DNA from: Gonapodya prolifera JEL478
Taxonomy: Eukaryota > Monoblepharomycota > Monoblepharidomycetes > Monoblepharidales > Gonapodyaceae
Assembly: GCA_001574975.1 (NCBI GenBank)
Contig: KQ965907.1
Location: forward strand, 3,867 to 30,798
DNA length: 26,932 nucleotides
Direction of reading: 5' to 3'
This document shows, in pieces, positions 1 to 10,100 of this stretch. The notes beneath the pieces were generated by a model that saw only the letters and a program-made list of their open reading frames with translations, ran no database searches and was not told the origin of the DNA. A program made the translations under genes and the position numbers. The first letter of the stretch is position 1. Each line of letters opens with the position of its first letter.

Positions 1-960
1 CCACAAGTCTGTAAGTTGTGCTGTCTGTTCCATAACCAACCAAGATGTGATGTTGTGCCTTTGGTGCAAGTTTGTTGAGTCCTTTCTCTTTGTTCAAGAC
101 ATAAGCATCACATCCAAGGACTCTGAGGTTGGACAAGTCCACAGCCTTCTTCTGGAGGACTTCCAGAGGTACCTTGCCACCAATAGCCTGATAAGGTAAT
201 TGACTTGGTGTAGACAACAGCCCTCACAATTTCAGACCAATAAGACAAGGGAAGGTTGGACATGCTGAGAATGCAGCATGTTGGCTCAATGACAGTCTGA
301 TTGACATGCTCTGCCTTGCTGTTGAGCTGAGGAGTGTATGGTGGGCTTTCCTCATGAACAATTCCATGCATTCTCATGCATGCTTGCAGAGAATTTGATT
401 TCAACAACTCCTGAGCTTCTTGAGCACAAATCCCTTGTACTGCTTCTCCATCATTGATTTGTACTCCTTGATCCTTATGTCTGCTTCAGTTTGGTCCCTC
501 ATGAGGTACTCCACAATGACTGATGTTGCCTTGTCAATCATGAAGAGAATGTAGTGTTCTCCATGTAATCCAGTCACCCTAGCTGGTCCCCAAATTGTCC
601 AAATGAACACATGCAGCAGGCTGAGTCTCCTTCTGTCTGGCTGCATTATTGTAAGGGGGATTTGCTGCTTTGCCAATTTTGCAACCCAAGCAGTGCAAAG
701 ATTCATCAATGTCCTTCCTAGACACTCCTGGAAGCTTTCCAGATCTCACAAGTTGGATGAGATCTCTGTCACCAACATGAGCAAGTTTCAGGTGTGCAAG
801 TGCATGCTGTATCACCAAATTGTCTTCTGCACTCCTTGCATCACCACATTTGATTGCAGGGTAGATGAATGAGATGGGGAGTTCATAGAGTGTCCTTCCA
901 TGTCTTACTCCTTGACAGATGATCCTTCCACTCTTGTCAGTGAGATCCTTCAAATCAGTG
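1..960 (-). mobile_element. Ty1/copia retrotransposon fragment (pre-integrase and integrase), broken
   Basis: Read on the minus strand, pieces in different frames give the usual copia order. The GAG-pre-integrase zinc-binding segment (about 953-700) has a LAHVG histidine region and CLGC. The start of the integrase core (about 700-400) includes a WGP motif and FMIDKATS. The end of the core (407-200) has PYTPQLNSKAEHVNQT, corresponding to the family's PYTPQxNGxAExxN with the third catalytic acidic residue. The fragment runs to base 1 through a segment with LRVLGCDAYV and HHILVGY,, the usual link to reverse transcriptase. Frame changes near 700 and 405, and near 200, show that it is not an intact polyprotein. 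The left end lies outside the window and no LTR was seen. The copia family is clear; the subfamily is not. Confidence 0.85.
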
Positions 961-1355
961 CTTTACACCCTTTTCTGCTTTTGGTCCCAATGGCAAAATT
1001 CTCTTTGTCTATGGTGATCCTGGGTACTCAGGCAAATTCCCCCACCTCCAGTACCCCTTCAAGTTGACTTTTCCAATGCCAGAACAGCATGCTTGCAATG
1101 TGGAGATGTGCCAGCATTGGATTTGTGTGGAGTGGGGAGGGGGGAAGGCGAAAACAGAATTTGCTGCTTTGGACTGGTGGTGAATACATAAGGGTTTGTT
1201 GTCTCTAATTGCTTAATATTTTTGTTGTGGTATTTTACTAACTAATGCTCATACATGTCTGTATGGGAGTGAAACTTTGTCACACTTTCAGTGCCAACCC
1301 CCNCCCCCCCTATTGGAACAATATATATGTGTAAACCAATAAATTTTATACATTT
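961..1355. other. Repeat-derived or intergenic stretch with no gene seen
   Basis: No convincing coding frame was found. The part next to 960 may be the degraded upstream end of the copia coding region, because the minus-strand frame extends there with stops. The interval contains a C-run at 1298-1310 interrupted by an N at 1303, probably an unresolved homopolymer in the assembly, followed by AT-rich sequence. Confidence 0.4.
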
Positions 1356-2812
1356 CTAGGTTAATACAACATAATTAATACTGCTGTTTGCTGGTTGGAG
1401 GGCTAAATGAGGTGGACGAGCAAATCCTGCATTGCTCAGTTGGTCTCCCCCCTTTGTTCCTGCTCCTTCCTCTGTTCCTCCAACTGTGCCCTCTGCACCT
1501 CCAACTCCTCTTGTCAAAGTGCCTGGTCCTGAGTCTGTTTGTCCATCATTCGGGCAAGAGTGTTGATGATGGGATACAGCCTCTTGTTTTCCTTGTCCAT
1601 GAGGTCTTTGATGTCCCTGAGTGTGTTGCATCCTTTGCAACTGTCTGCTGCATTTTGGCCAGTGGTGTTCTCTCCAGCTCCAACAACTCCTCACTGTTGC
1701 CACACCCTGTCCTTGTCTGAATGCCTATCTTGTCAGATAGGTGCTGCAGAGCATTTTCATGAGTCGCTGGTGTAGAGGAGATATGATTAGTGCTAAAACA
1801 GTTGCTGAGACTGGAATTGCCTGTGCATTGCTTCAATAAACAGGGCTCACCTGCATGTATCTGCATTTCCATGTTTTGCTTCCTTGTGACTTCACTCCGC
1901 CTTGCATCGTGCTCCACTGTGTATCCCATATACTTGGTAGGGGGTTGCGTGTGCAATCATGGGCAGGGCGCTGTTAGGGGGTTAGAATCAATTTGATTTG
2001 TGCACAAAATTTTAAAACTCACCACTGCCCAGTATTTCTCAGCCAACTTGTCTAATTAAGTGTACTGCTCATTGCCTCCAGATTTCTTGAGAGCATTGAT
2101 GTTCTTCTTGCAATACCTGTCCAGTACTTGTTCCAGTTTTTGGGTGACATTGGTGGCATTGGCACCTGTGTGGGCAAGGGGGTTGAGGTTCACAAGCACA
2201 TCTGGAAGCTCTGTGTAGTTCTCCACCAGCGTTGTCCAGGGACGCATTGAAAAGGCTCCATTTTAATGGCAAGTTGGAGAAGGTAGAGGACTGCTGCCAT
2301 TGGCCATTGGAACAGTGCCTTCCTCTGTCCACCAGTGCCTGGCTTGTTGCCAATTGCCACTTATCATTGGTCAAGCTGCATTAGGGGGCAAAATGGCTGC
2401 AGGGACAGCAAATGGGGGGGAGGGGGAAAGGCAGTAAAGTTTGTGGCCACTTACTTGGGGTTTCTGCAGTCCAATTGGAGCCACAAGTCCACCATTCAGT
2501 TGATTCCTACAATCCTTCCTTTGTCACTTCTCTTCCATAGTAAGGCAAGGCTGTCTGGGGCTGTCTGGGGCTGTGCTTTGCCTTCTTGGGTTGCCTGTGC
2601 CCCATGCTGCGTTGGGAGTTGATTTGGGGCAGGGGCGCGCATCCAAGAGGCGCAGCACCCAAATCAGATGTCTCATTGTCAGAATTGGTGGGGTATTGGA
2701 TGGGGGTGGACCTGGGGATGAAGGGGAAAGGCAATGACAAGTGGTAAATTTTAGTCACCACCATGGGGTGATTCGGGGCTTTTGAGACCCGCAGCTGCAG
2801 CCAGGAACTCAC
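1356..2812 (-). pseudogene. Unrecognised decayed ORFs in transposon-rich DNA
   Basis: Several minus-strand ORFs follow each other in shifting frames: about 2812-2507, 2374-2056 and 1956-1356. The piece at 2247-2056 looks most like real protein. It is helical, contains QKLEQVLDRYCKKNINALKK, and after a TAA continues in frame with DKLAEKYWAVV. The downstream part is rich in Q, E, R and T, as in a coiled coil. The arrangement resembles the accessory or Myb-like ORFs of fungal DNA transposons, but no diagnostic motif was recognised, so no function is assigned. Position between a copia fragment and a hAT element and the low-complexity composition argue for a repeat. It could also be a decayed host gene. 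Confidence 0.35.
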
Positions 2813-2905
2813 ATGATGTCTGTGATGTTGTCCATTGATGGACGTTGGTCTGGTAGTGAGGGGGCAGCAAAGAAGTAATTTTCATTCAAGGGATTTTTTT
2901 GTGTG

Positions 2906-2979
2906 ATTTTCACTCATGCATTTTCACTACAAAATATCCTTGGCATTAAGTAGCCAAATGAAAATGTGCAAGTGAAAAT
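2906..2979. repeat. Imperfect inverted repeat, 21-bp arms
   Basis: The arm at 2906-2926 (ATTTTCACTCATGCATTTTC plus A) matches the reverse complement of 2959-2979 (ATTTTCACTTGCACATTTTC plus A), with a few mismatches and a 32-bp loop. It lies just outside the left end of the hAT element. It may be the hairpin end of another DNA transposon or a MITE fragment; a matching far end was not found. Confidence 0.55.
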
Positions 2980-3040
2980 TATTGCGCAAGGTCCCTAGTA
3001 GAGAATCATCATGATATGAGGGCAATAGGGTAAACATATG

Positions 3041-3048
3041 AGCAAAAG
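3041..3048. repeat. Left target-site duplication of the hAT element (AGCAAAAG)
   Basis: The 8 bases AGCAAAAG immediately precede the CAAGGTTATG terminus. They are repeated exactly at 5874-5881, directly after the other terminus. Eight-base duplications are the hallmark of hAT insertion. Confidence 0.92.
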
Positions 3049-3060
3049 CAAGGTTATGTT

Positions 3061-3245
3061 ATGTGTGAGTGAGTTGAAACTTGCCAACTCACTCAATCAC
3101 AACTCATGAGTACAAGTACAAGCTGCAGAAATTGTGAGCAAGCCGAGTTGCAAGTTGGATATTTTGGTGAGTGAGCAAGTTACAAGTTAGATAAGTTAGT
3201 GAGTGAGCAAGTTGCAAGTTAATTTTTTGTAACTCACTCACAGCG
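3061..3245. repeat. Left subterminal repeats of the hAT element
   Basis: Degenerate copies of GTGAGTGAGCAAGTT(GCAAGTT) occur at 3167-3180 and 3199-3213, with a related GTGAGTGAGTT just inside the left end. Inverse copies (AACTCACTCA) occur near 3086-3094 and at 3231-3241. The mirror-image set at the right end supports a role as transposase-binding sites, by analogy with other hAT elements. Confidence 0.7.
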
Positions 3246-3257
3246 CCACACAATATA

Positions 3258-5611
3258 ATGTCTGCTTCCCATGCTGAGAGCTCATTGGAAGAGCATGGAT
3301 GTACAACAGCAAGGCGGTTTGTTTCTACAAAGCAGGATCAATCATGGGTTTTCTGTGATGGCCACTTTGGAAAACAGGAAAACGGATCACGGAAGTGGGC
3401 AATCTGCCTCCAACTGGGACAGAATGGCTGTAAGGGAGTGATGTGAGTTCTTTTATTGCATTTGTTTTGTAACTATTGCAATGTGAATGTTTTCTTTAGT
3501 TATGATATGTTGAATCAACTTTCAACTACAACCCTTGGGGCGCACACAATCTGCTTCCATGCTGATTCTATCAAGGACTCCAAGATTTGGAAGAAGCTGG
3601 ATGATAAGAAAGGAGTGGCCACCAGCCAGTTGACCCTCCTGGACTTGTCAGTTGGAAAACAAAAACGTGATCCTGTTCAGGAGAGTGTTAGGGGTGACAT
3701 TTGTCATTTAACATCTAACAATGGTTCACATACATTCAAGGAGGACGCCTATTGAGCACCCATTCTCAATTGGGTTGTAGCCTCTGTCTGAACCATCCAA
3801 TTGGTGGTTCATGCAGATAATGGCTATTGTGAACCCCAACGCACCCCAAATCTCTGTGGACATGATTTGGGGGGACATTCTGGATGAAATTGAGTGACTG
3901 GTGGGAATACTGCATCAGCTGTTGGAGGTGAGTGATCCATTTATTGTCTGTCTCAGGCCCTTTTGTCCCTGCAACCAGGACGACTGCGTGCAAATTGCTT
4001 GTACAACAGATGTCTGGACATCACGGGACCAGTGGCATAGCTTTGCTGCTGTCACAGGACATTGGGTGGGGACTGGAACATGAAGAAGGTACTGCTGGAC
4101 TTTATTCATGTGAAGGGCCAGCATACAGGAGAAAGGCTAGCATCTATTATATTGGATGTGCTGAGGAAGAGGGGTGTTAGTAACTAGGTGAGTTCTGTGC
4201 AATTTAAGGGATATGTATATAAACACTTTACACCACACTTGTTCTTTTCCCCTCAACATGAACAGTTGATATCTTTCACAATGGACAACGCCTCTAACAA
4301 TGGGACAATGATGCGTGCCATTGCAGCTGCCCACAATGTCCCTCTGGACTTTGATGCAGAGGGATCCCTCATGCGCTGTTTTGCGCACATTCTCCACCTT
4401 GCTGTCCACACAGGTCTCACCAAGCTTCGGCTTCCAGATGTTGATGACAAGGACATTACTGAAGGGAACAGTGGGCCAGTGGAAAAGGTGACCGGCTTTT
4501 TGTCATTTTCTGCATGGCTAAAAACCTGAGTAACCCAGTTATTACAAGCAGTACAAGCTTATCTTCAAGGTCTGACGCACTCCACAGCTTTGCAAGCTGT
4601 ATGCGTCACAATTTGCAGTGCCATCAAATGCTCAGGAGCTGATTGCTCCTGTTGGGACATGGTGGAAGTCCGACTTCGACACCATCACCCATGCCATTTT
4701 GGACAGGAAGGAGGTTGAGAAGCTAATAGCTTCTGACAGGGATCTTTGGGAATGGAGGCTGTTGGACAAGGATTGGAACTACTTAGAGAAGGTCCAGAAA
4801 CTTCTTGAGGTGAGTGCTGAAACATTGGTTTTCTTGCAACATGCACACCTGTTGACTCCCTTCTACAGCCAATGGCTCAAGCGCTCTCTATGGTTGAGGG
4901 TGCAGGGTATCCTACCCTTGTGATGATTGTCCCACTGTTCAACATGGTCATGGACAAACTGGAGGATGCAGACTTGGACTCGGAGCCAGTTCTGGCAGCA
5001 GTTTGGGACAGCATTATGGACGTACTTCAGAAGTATTATGGGAAGATGGACAATACAAAGCTATATTGGATTGCACTAGGTAAGTTGTCCCACTGCGTAT
5101 TTTTATCTATCAAAACAACTAATGGGAACCATAGTTTACACCCTGCATACAAGCTCAGGTGGATGCGGGAGCAACAATGGGAGGCAAAGTACATGGAACA
5201 GGCACAGGACACAGTCCAAACGGCATTTGAGGGGATGTACTCAAATTTTGGTTCAGGACTTCATGGACAGGACAAAGGATCATCTCAGGACGTTGTCATG
5301 GCAAGTATTTTTGATGACGATGATGATATGCAGGGAGAGCTGGATTGATACCGGGGGAGGCGCGTAGACCAAGGAAAACGGACCTGCTGGAGTACTGGAA
5401 GGGGAGGAGTGACCTTCCAGGACTCCAACAGATGGCGCGGGACTATCTGGGGATTCCAGGAACAAGTGAGGAATCAGAGAGGATTTTTTCTGCTAGTAGG
5501 AATGTAATTGGTGATAGGAGGTTGCGATTAGGTCCTGAGATGATTAGAAATTTGATGTTATTAAAGAAGTGGAAACAGGAGTTTCCTGATATGATGCTTA
5601 GAAAACAGTAA
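3258..5611 (+). pseudogene. hAT transposase gene, interrupted
   Basis: Pieces in order: an N-terminal segment with a BED-like finger (3258-3446); a middle segment reaching CTTDVWTS (about 3989-4023), a conserved hAT motif around a catalytic aspartate; the TMDNASNNGTMM motif and CFAHILHLAV (4278-4415); a helical insertion domain (about 4618-5340, with introns near 4810-4868 and 5080-5131); and the C-terminal hATC dimerisation region (5390-5590: LEYWKG, GTSEESERIFSASR). GTGAGT-type introns explain some of the frame changes (for example 3440-3498 and 3927-3979). Two features are not explained by introns. A TGA after DEIE near 3896 sits in otherwise good frame. A TGA after GELD (5346-5348) is followed by a one-base shift needed to enter the hATC frame. 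Both stops fit CGA-to-TGA changes. The copy is therefore judged inactive. Confidence 0.85.
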
Positions 5612-5699
5612 AATAAATTTGACAGTAAATTCATTTGAAATTGACTTCTATTTTATGTTTCGATTTTGTAGATACAAATATGGCCCATCGCCTAATCTA

Positions 5700-5869
5700 G
5701 TTTTGCCTGCGAACGAGCCAACTCGCAAGTTGCGAGTTAGGAATCCTTGTGAGTGAGTGAGTTGCGAGTTACCTACATAAATGAATGAGTGAGTTGCGAG
5801 TTGGGACAACTTGCAAGTGAGTGAGTTGCGAGTTGGCCAAAGTGAGCGAGTAACTCACTCACTCATTAC
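5700..5869. repeat. Right subterminal repeats of the hAT element
   Basis: At least three copies of GTGAGTGAGTTGCGAGTT-like sequence occur (5749-5770, about 5788-5802, 5817-5835). Inverted AACTCACTCACTC lies at 5852-5864, immediately before the terminus. The motif mirrors the left-end set. Confidence 0.75.
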
Positions 5870-5873
5870 CTTG

Positions 5874-5881
5874 AGCAAAAG
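5874..5881. repeat. Right target-site duplication of the hAT element (AGCAAAAG)
   Basis: This is an exact copy of 3041-3048. Removing the element and one copy joins 3048 directly to 5882, restoring a continuous pre-insertion site. Confidence 0.92.
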
Positions 5882-6224
5882 TCATGATTTTTACATATCA
5901 TTTTTGAGACCCCAGAACGTGCCAAGCCTCCCTTGTCCCGACGTCTCATGAATCCAAAACTTCCACGAGTGTTGCAAATTTCATTATCTCGGGAGGTCAT
6001 TTGCTTCGCTTTGCGAATATTTCTGCCCAGAAATTCGTGTACGTACGCCCAGAGGTGTTCAGTAATTTTCCGCTTTAAATCTGCAGCTAAAAAATTCCAA
6101 ACTCAATTCTCGAGGATTGTTTTTCAAGCCAGAAAGGCGCGGTAGGGGGGTGGGGTGGGGAGTTCTCTTGTGTCTCGTTTGTTGGATGTTTTCTTCGACC
6201 AAAGTCATCGTTGAACACAATATC
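5882..6224 (+). promoter_or_regulatory. Upstream region of uL23m
   Basis: No convincing gene was found between the hAT element and the uL23m start codon. The 5' UTR and promoter should lie here. No clear TATA box was identified. A short G-rich patch occurs near 6144-6160. Confidence 0.4.
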
Positions 6225-6939
6225 ATGTTCCGTCGAATCCCGCGTGCAACAAGCCACGTGAGTCGATCAGCCCAATGATTGCTACCGGCATTTCCTCTGG
6301 GAATCCCGTTGACATTCTGCGGTTTTCAAGCACACTGGAACATCGCTATTCTTTCCGAATATCGTCTTTCGCCTCGTTCGTGGACCCACAGTATCGATCG
6401 TTCCTCCCAAAGAAACAGATAATCGTCTGGCGCAAGAGTCTTCTGAAGTCACCAGTACTCTGCTTCCCAACCAATGCGTATTCCGGGTAAGACACACGCA
6501 TGAGAACCATGAGGATATTGCAATCGCTGATGGGGCGGCTATTAAACTTCTAGGTACCCAGGAATCTGAACAAACTTGACATAAAGTCCTACCTCTCCGC
6601 ACTTTATGATGTCGAGGTCGTGGATGTCAAAACCTCCAACTACCTGGCCTCTGAAGGACGCGATCGACAAACGGGAAGACCGACAAGACGAGCCGCCTAC
6701 AAACGAGCGGTGGTGACCCTTGGCTCAGATTTTTCGTTTCCCCCACCGCCCTCTGAAGTAAGTATTGGTGTTTACTTTGAGCTCCGGACATTATTTATTT
6801 ATTTTACTGACTGACGAAGGACAAGGCGGACAAGATTACTGCATACGTTGACTTCGCCGCCGGTCGATCCGCAGAGAAGTGGGAACGTCGGAGAGCTGCC
6901 CGCGCATCGCAAGTTGGTTCTACTGAAGCCACCGTATGA
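6225..6939 (+). CDS. MRP20: Mitochondrial large-subunit ribosomal protein uL23m
   Basis: Four exons joined in phase (6225-6257, 6331-6486, 6554-6757, 6820-6939) give a 170-residue protein. After a short basic N-terminus, which fits a mitochondrial presequence, exon 2 encodes FFPNIVFRLVR. Exons 2 and 3 join to give VFRVPRNLNKLDIKSYLSAL, the conserved L23 fold segment, followed by YDVEVVDVKTSNY and a basic loop with RRAAYKRAVVTL. Members of this family line the exit tunnel of the mitoribosome. All introns begin GT and end AG and are 62-73 nt. The start is the first ATG that opens the frame. Identification rests on the L23 motif and length; a cytosolic uL23 would look quite different. It is convergent with the Sec24-like gene. 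Confidence 0.88.
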
Positions 6940-7199
6940 CCTGTGATTTTACGCGGTCTATAGCGGCAGATTATCTAGACCTGTCGAGGAGGAACTGGCT
7001 ACCATGTATATACATTAGCAAGTATTGTGGGTGGATCAAGCGTTACAATTCGCATTCTCAAATAACACAAATCCACACGCGCACAAGACGGCTTGAGCAA
7101 TTTCATCTGTCACTCAGGATTCCTAAGATCCAGCAGTGGTGTATATCGAACCTTGCGGCTGCAAAAGCCGCCTTCACTCTTACATGCACTATTGTACTT
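6940..7199. other. Convergent intergenic region between uL23m and the Sec24-like gene
   Basis: The two stop codons face each other across 260 bp, which must hold both 3' UTRs and poly(A) sites. No gene or clear terminator signal was seen. Confidence 0.5.
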
Positions 7200-10100
7200 C
7201 TACCCAGCAAGCTCAGTTTGGATAAGACGGTGAACGTGTGTGAGATAATCTGTGACGAGTTGCAAGTTGCGTTCACAAGGCGATTGGTGCGCAACAAACA
7301 ACCATTCCCTTCAACTCACCGACATAATTCATTCCATCGAACGACTTGTCCTCCGCAAGCATATTGCTCAGCTCCACCTCCAACAACGGGTCTGCTTGCT
7401 GGCGTACGAGCTGAGGTGGGACATTGCATATCAAAATGTAGCGGGCCTATGTCCATTCAAGTTTGAGAACCCACCTGAAGCCGCATATACGACGTCCGTT
7501 GAGACTGTAAGTACCCAACAATAGTGCGTACTCGGACGGACAGGGCATTATCAAGCTCCGGCAACGATCGCTGTACATGCGTTCAAAGAGGACAGCGACT
7601 TTAGTTTTTCACTTAAGCCGAATTCCAAGCATGCTACTCACCATCATCACATCAATTTTTTCATGAGCGTCCACACCAAACAGCGCCCTAAGAATCTCTG
7701 GTGGAGCCTGCCGACCAATCCAAAGCATGATCGCCTGTCCGTTCTCGACCAGGTATAGCCCGGCGGGGTCCATGCGCTCATACGAGGCTCGAACGCGCGG
7801 TGGGAGAATGTGACGGGAGAGTTCAAACGGTTCAGATTCCTGGGGATTGTGACTCGCCGTTAACTAGCTGTACCGCTGATCAACATGCCGCGCTTGGACG
7901 CTCACATCCAGAGGTCTTAGGTCATGCAGGGCGAAAATTCTAGGGTATATGAAAGGAACACTCGTGGTCACGGGCATTCCCTTGACAAAGCGGAGATGAT
8001 AAACTCGGACGTCGCTCGGGAGGTCGGGGCCTGTCGTCTCTTCGTCAATGAAGACAAATTAGGGTGACGGGTTCCGGAACCTCACCTCCCCGGAACGCTT
8101 TCATTTTCAGCAAAGAGAGGTTATATAGCGGATAAAGCTTGTATGATTCGGGTAGGATAAGCTATTAGAAGAAAAGATGTAGGTCGTTGGTACGAAGAAA
8201 ACACGGAATGCAACACGTGCTGTTCACCTGGCCCGGTTGTGTAGATGAGGCGCAATTCTTCCTGTATGACGCCAGAATTTTGACACATCGATCGGTGAGG
8301 GCCTCTCGTACTGACCGCAAACTTGACGCTACCGCCTGTGTCGCGGCTGAAGGGAATCGAAGTGAGACGTTCCAAAGTCACACGCCCCGTTAGCACCGCC
8401 CCGGCCCAACGAAGCTCCACTCACACGTCTTCATCAGATAATTCACCGTGGTGTCCATGTCCGCGTACCTGAACACGTTCCCAATCTGCGACGTCACGGG
8501 TACAGCAGCGTTCAGGATCCGGATCCTCCTGTTCCCGCCTGCTGTCGTGTACAGCATGGCCACTTGGAAGAACGCATCGGCCTTTTCATCCAGCTTACTG
8601 TCGTACTGCACGGCCACGGCCAGGGACGTCCGGGGCGACACGCCGGCGAGCTGCACGTCGGTGCTGTTGGACATATTGAAGTTGCCAAAGTGGTCGGCGG
8701 TACGGAGACCTATCATGGAAGCGAATACATCAGCCTCGCCAAGAATATACCAGCACTGTATGAGGAGGAACGCACCTGTAGAGCATCTCACTCGCAGCAC
8801 GGCGTCGTACCCAAAGTTCCCCTCAACCGACTTTCGGACGTCATTGACGAACTTGGGCCCGTCGCGGGCGTAATCGAATCCCTGGTAGTAATACGTGCTA
8901 CCACCGGTCAGGGCCGCAAGGGTTCCTTTTTCCACAACAGCCACAAAATGTCAACCGCCGCTTCACTTGTTGCCCCAAGGAGACCTCACCCACCAATCGT
9001 CGCCAAGTCGACATACCCCCCCGGCACGACCCACATATCAACGCACACGCCGTGGTTTACGAGACTGGTGCCCAGCTTCTTCCACAGGGGCACATCCTGC
9101 GGCTGGAACATGGTCTTCTCTTGGTCCGTTCCGAGGACTTTGGTATCCTCCCGCACGGAGAGCGCGCCGGGGCCTGCGTTGGCGAGCGAGCTCTGGAAGA
9201 TGAGCAAGCGGCCTCCGACGGCGGACTGCGAGTGTGGGAGGGGTTGTGGGGGAGATGTACAGGTAATGGAGGCAGGATAGGGAAAAAGTTCTGTGTGCGA
9301 GGAAAGAAGAAACGGTGCATTGCAATTCTACCCACCAACGCCATATCCACGGCTTGCACAGCCGCTCCAAGCACCGACTCCGTCGTCCGCGTCGTCTCGA
9401 ACATGGTCGGCAGGGTATCCAGCAGGGTCTCGAGGTTCGTCCTGAATGCCGGACAGGTCGTCAAGCATAAGCGAAGAGTTGGGACGGGTCGAGAGTGTCA
9501 AATCAAGGATGAGACACACGAAAAGCGCCGAGACTTCGCAACGCAACGCACGCACCTTCCCTCGTCGACGTCGACCAAGAACCCCTCGTTGATGGGCACG
9601 AACACGTCGTGCACGTCAGACACGACCAGCATTTGGGGGCCTTCGAGCTCCGGCTAGATGGGTTGGCATGGGGGCGAATTGAACGGAGTGGTGAGATTAT
9701 AGAGACGGGGAGAGAGCCATTGCAAACCGCACCGACACCGGGACAAACCCCCCCGCCCCTTCCAACAACCCGAAAATTCCTCCACCGCACGCACCTTCAC
9801 ATTGTAAAACTGCAGCGCCTTATCATACGTCACCACGCCCACTCTACACCCCCTCTGCACACCCGGAAGAGCCGCTCTGACCGCCTCACACGCTCTCGCC
9901 AGATGCCCGGACTGGACGCTCGTGTACGACACGTCGATCGCGAACACAATGTGCAAGGGAGCGGGCGGGCGCAGGGCGTACTCCTTCGTGGCGACGAATT
10001 CGACGGTGCCGTGCGTGAGTTCGGGGCGCTGGGCAAGGTCGAGCCGCCGGCCGTGCATGTCGAGGTTGGAGAAGTAGTCGTCGGAGACTGTGTGCGGGGG

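Larger units (their letters stand above)
3049..5873 (+). mobile_element. hAT DNA transposon, 2825 bp, complete ends
   Basis: The element starts CAAGGTTATG and ends with the inverse of CAAGGTAATG (5864-5873). It is flanked on both sides by the exact 8-bp duplication AGCAAAAG. Both inner ends carry clustered copies of a GTGAGTGAG(C/T) motif in both orientations, plausibly transposase-binding subterminal repeats. Inside lies a transposase gene of the hAT superfamily, with a zinc-finger-like N-terminus, catalytic-core motifs and a C-terminal dimerisation region. Its coding frame is broken, so this copy probably depends on another for movement. It inserted next to older repeat DNA and ends about 350 bp upstream of the uL23m start codon. 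The perfect duplication suggests a fairly recent insertion. Confidence 0.93.

Noticed and set aside
5700-5870. CRISPR-like array of GTGAGTGAGTT repeats
   Set aside because: Units are degenerate, irregularly spaced and mirrored at the other end of a transposon in a eukaryotic genome; they are subterminal repeats.
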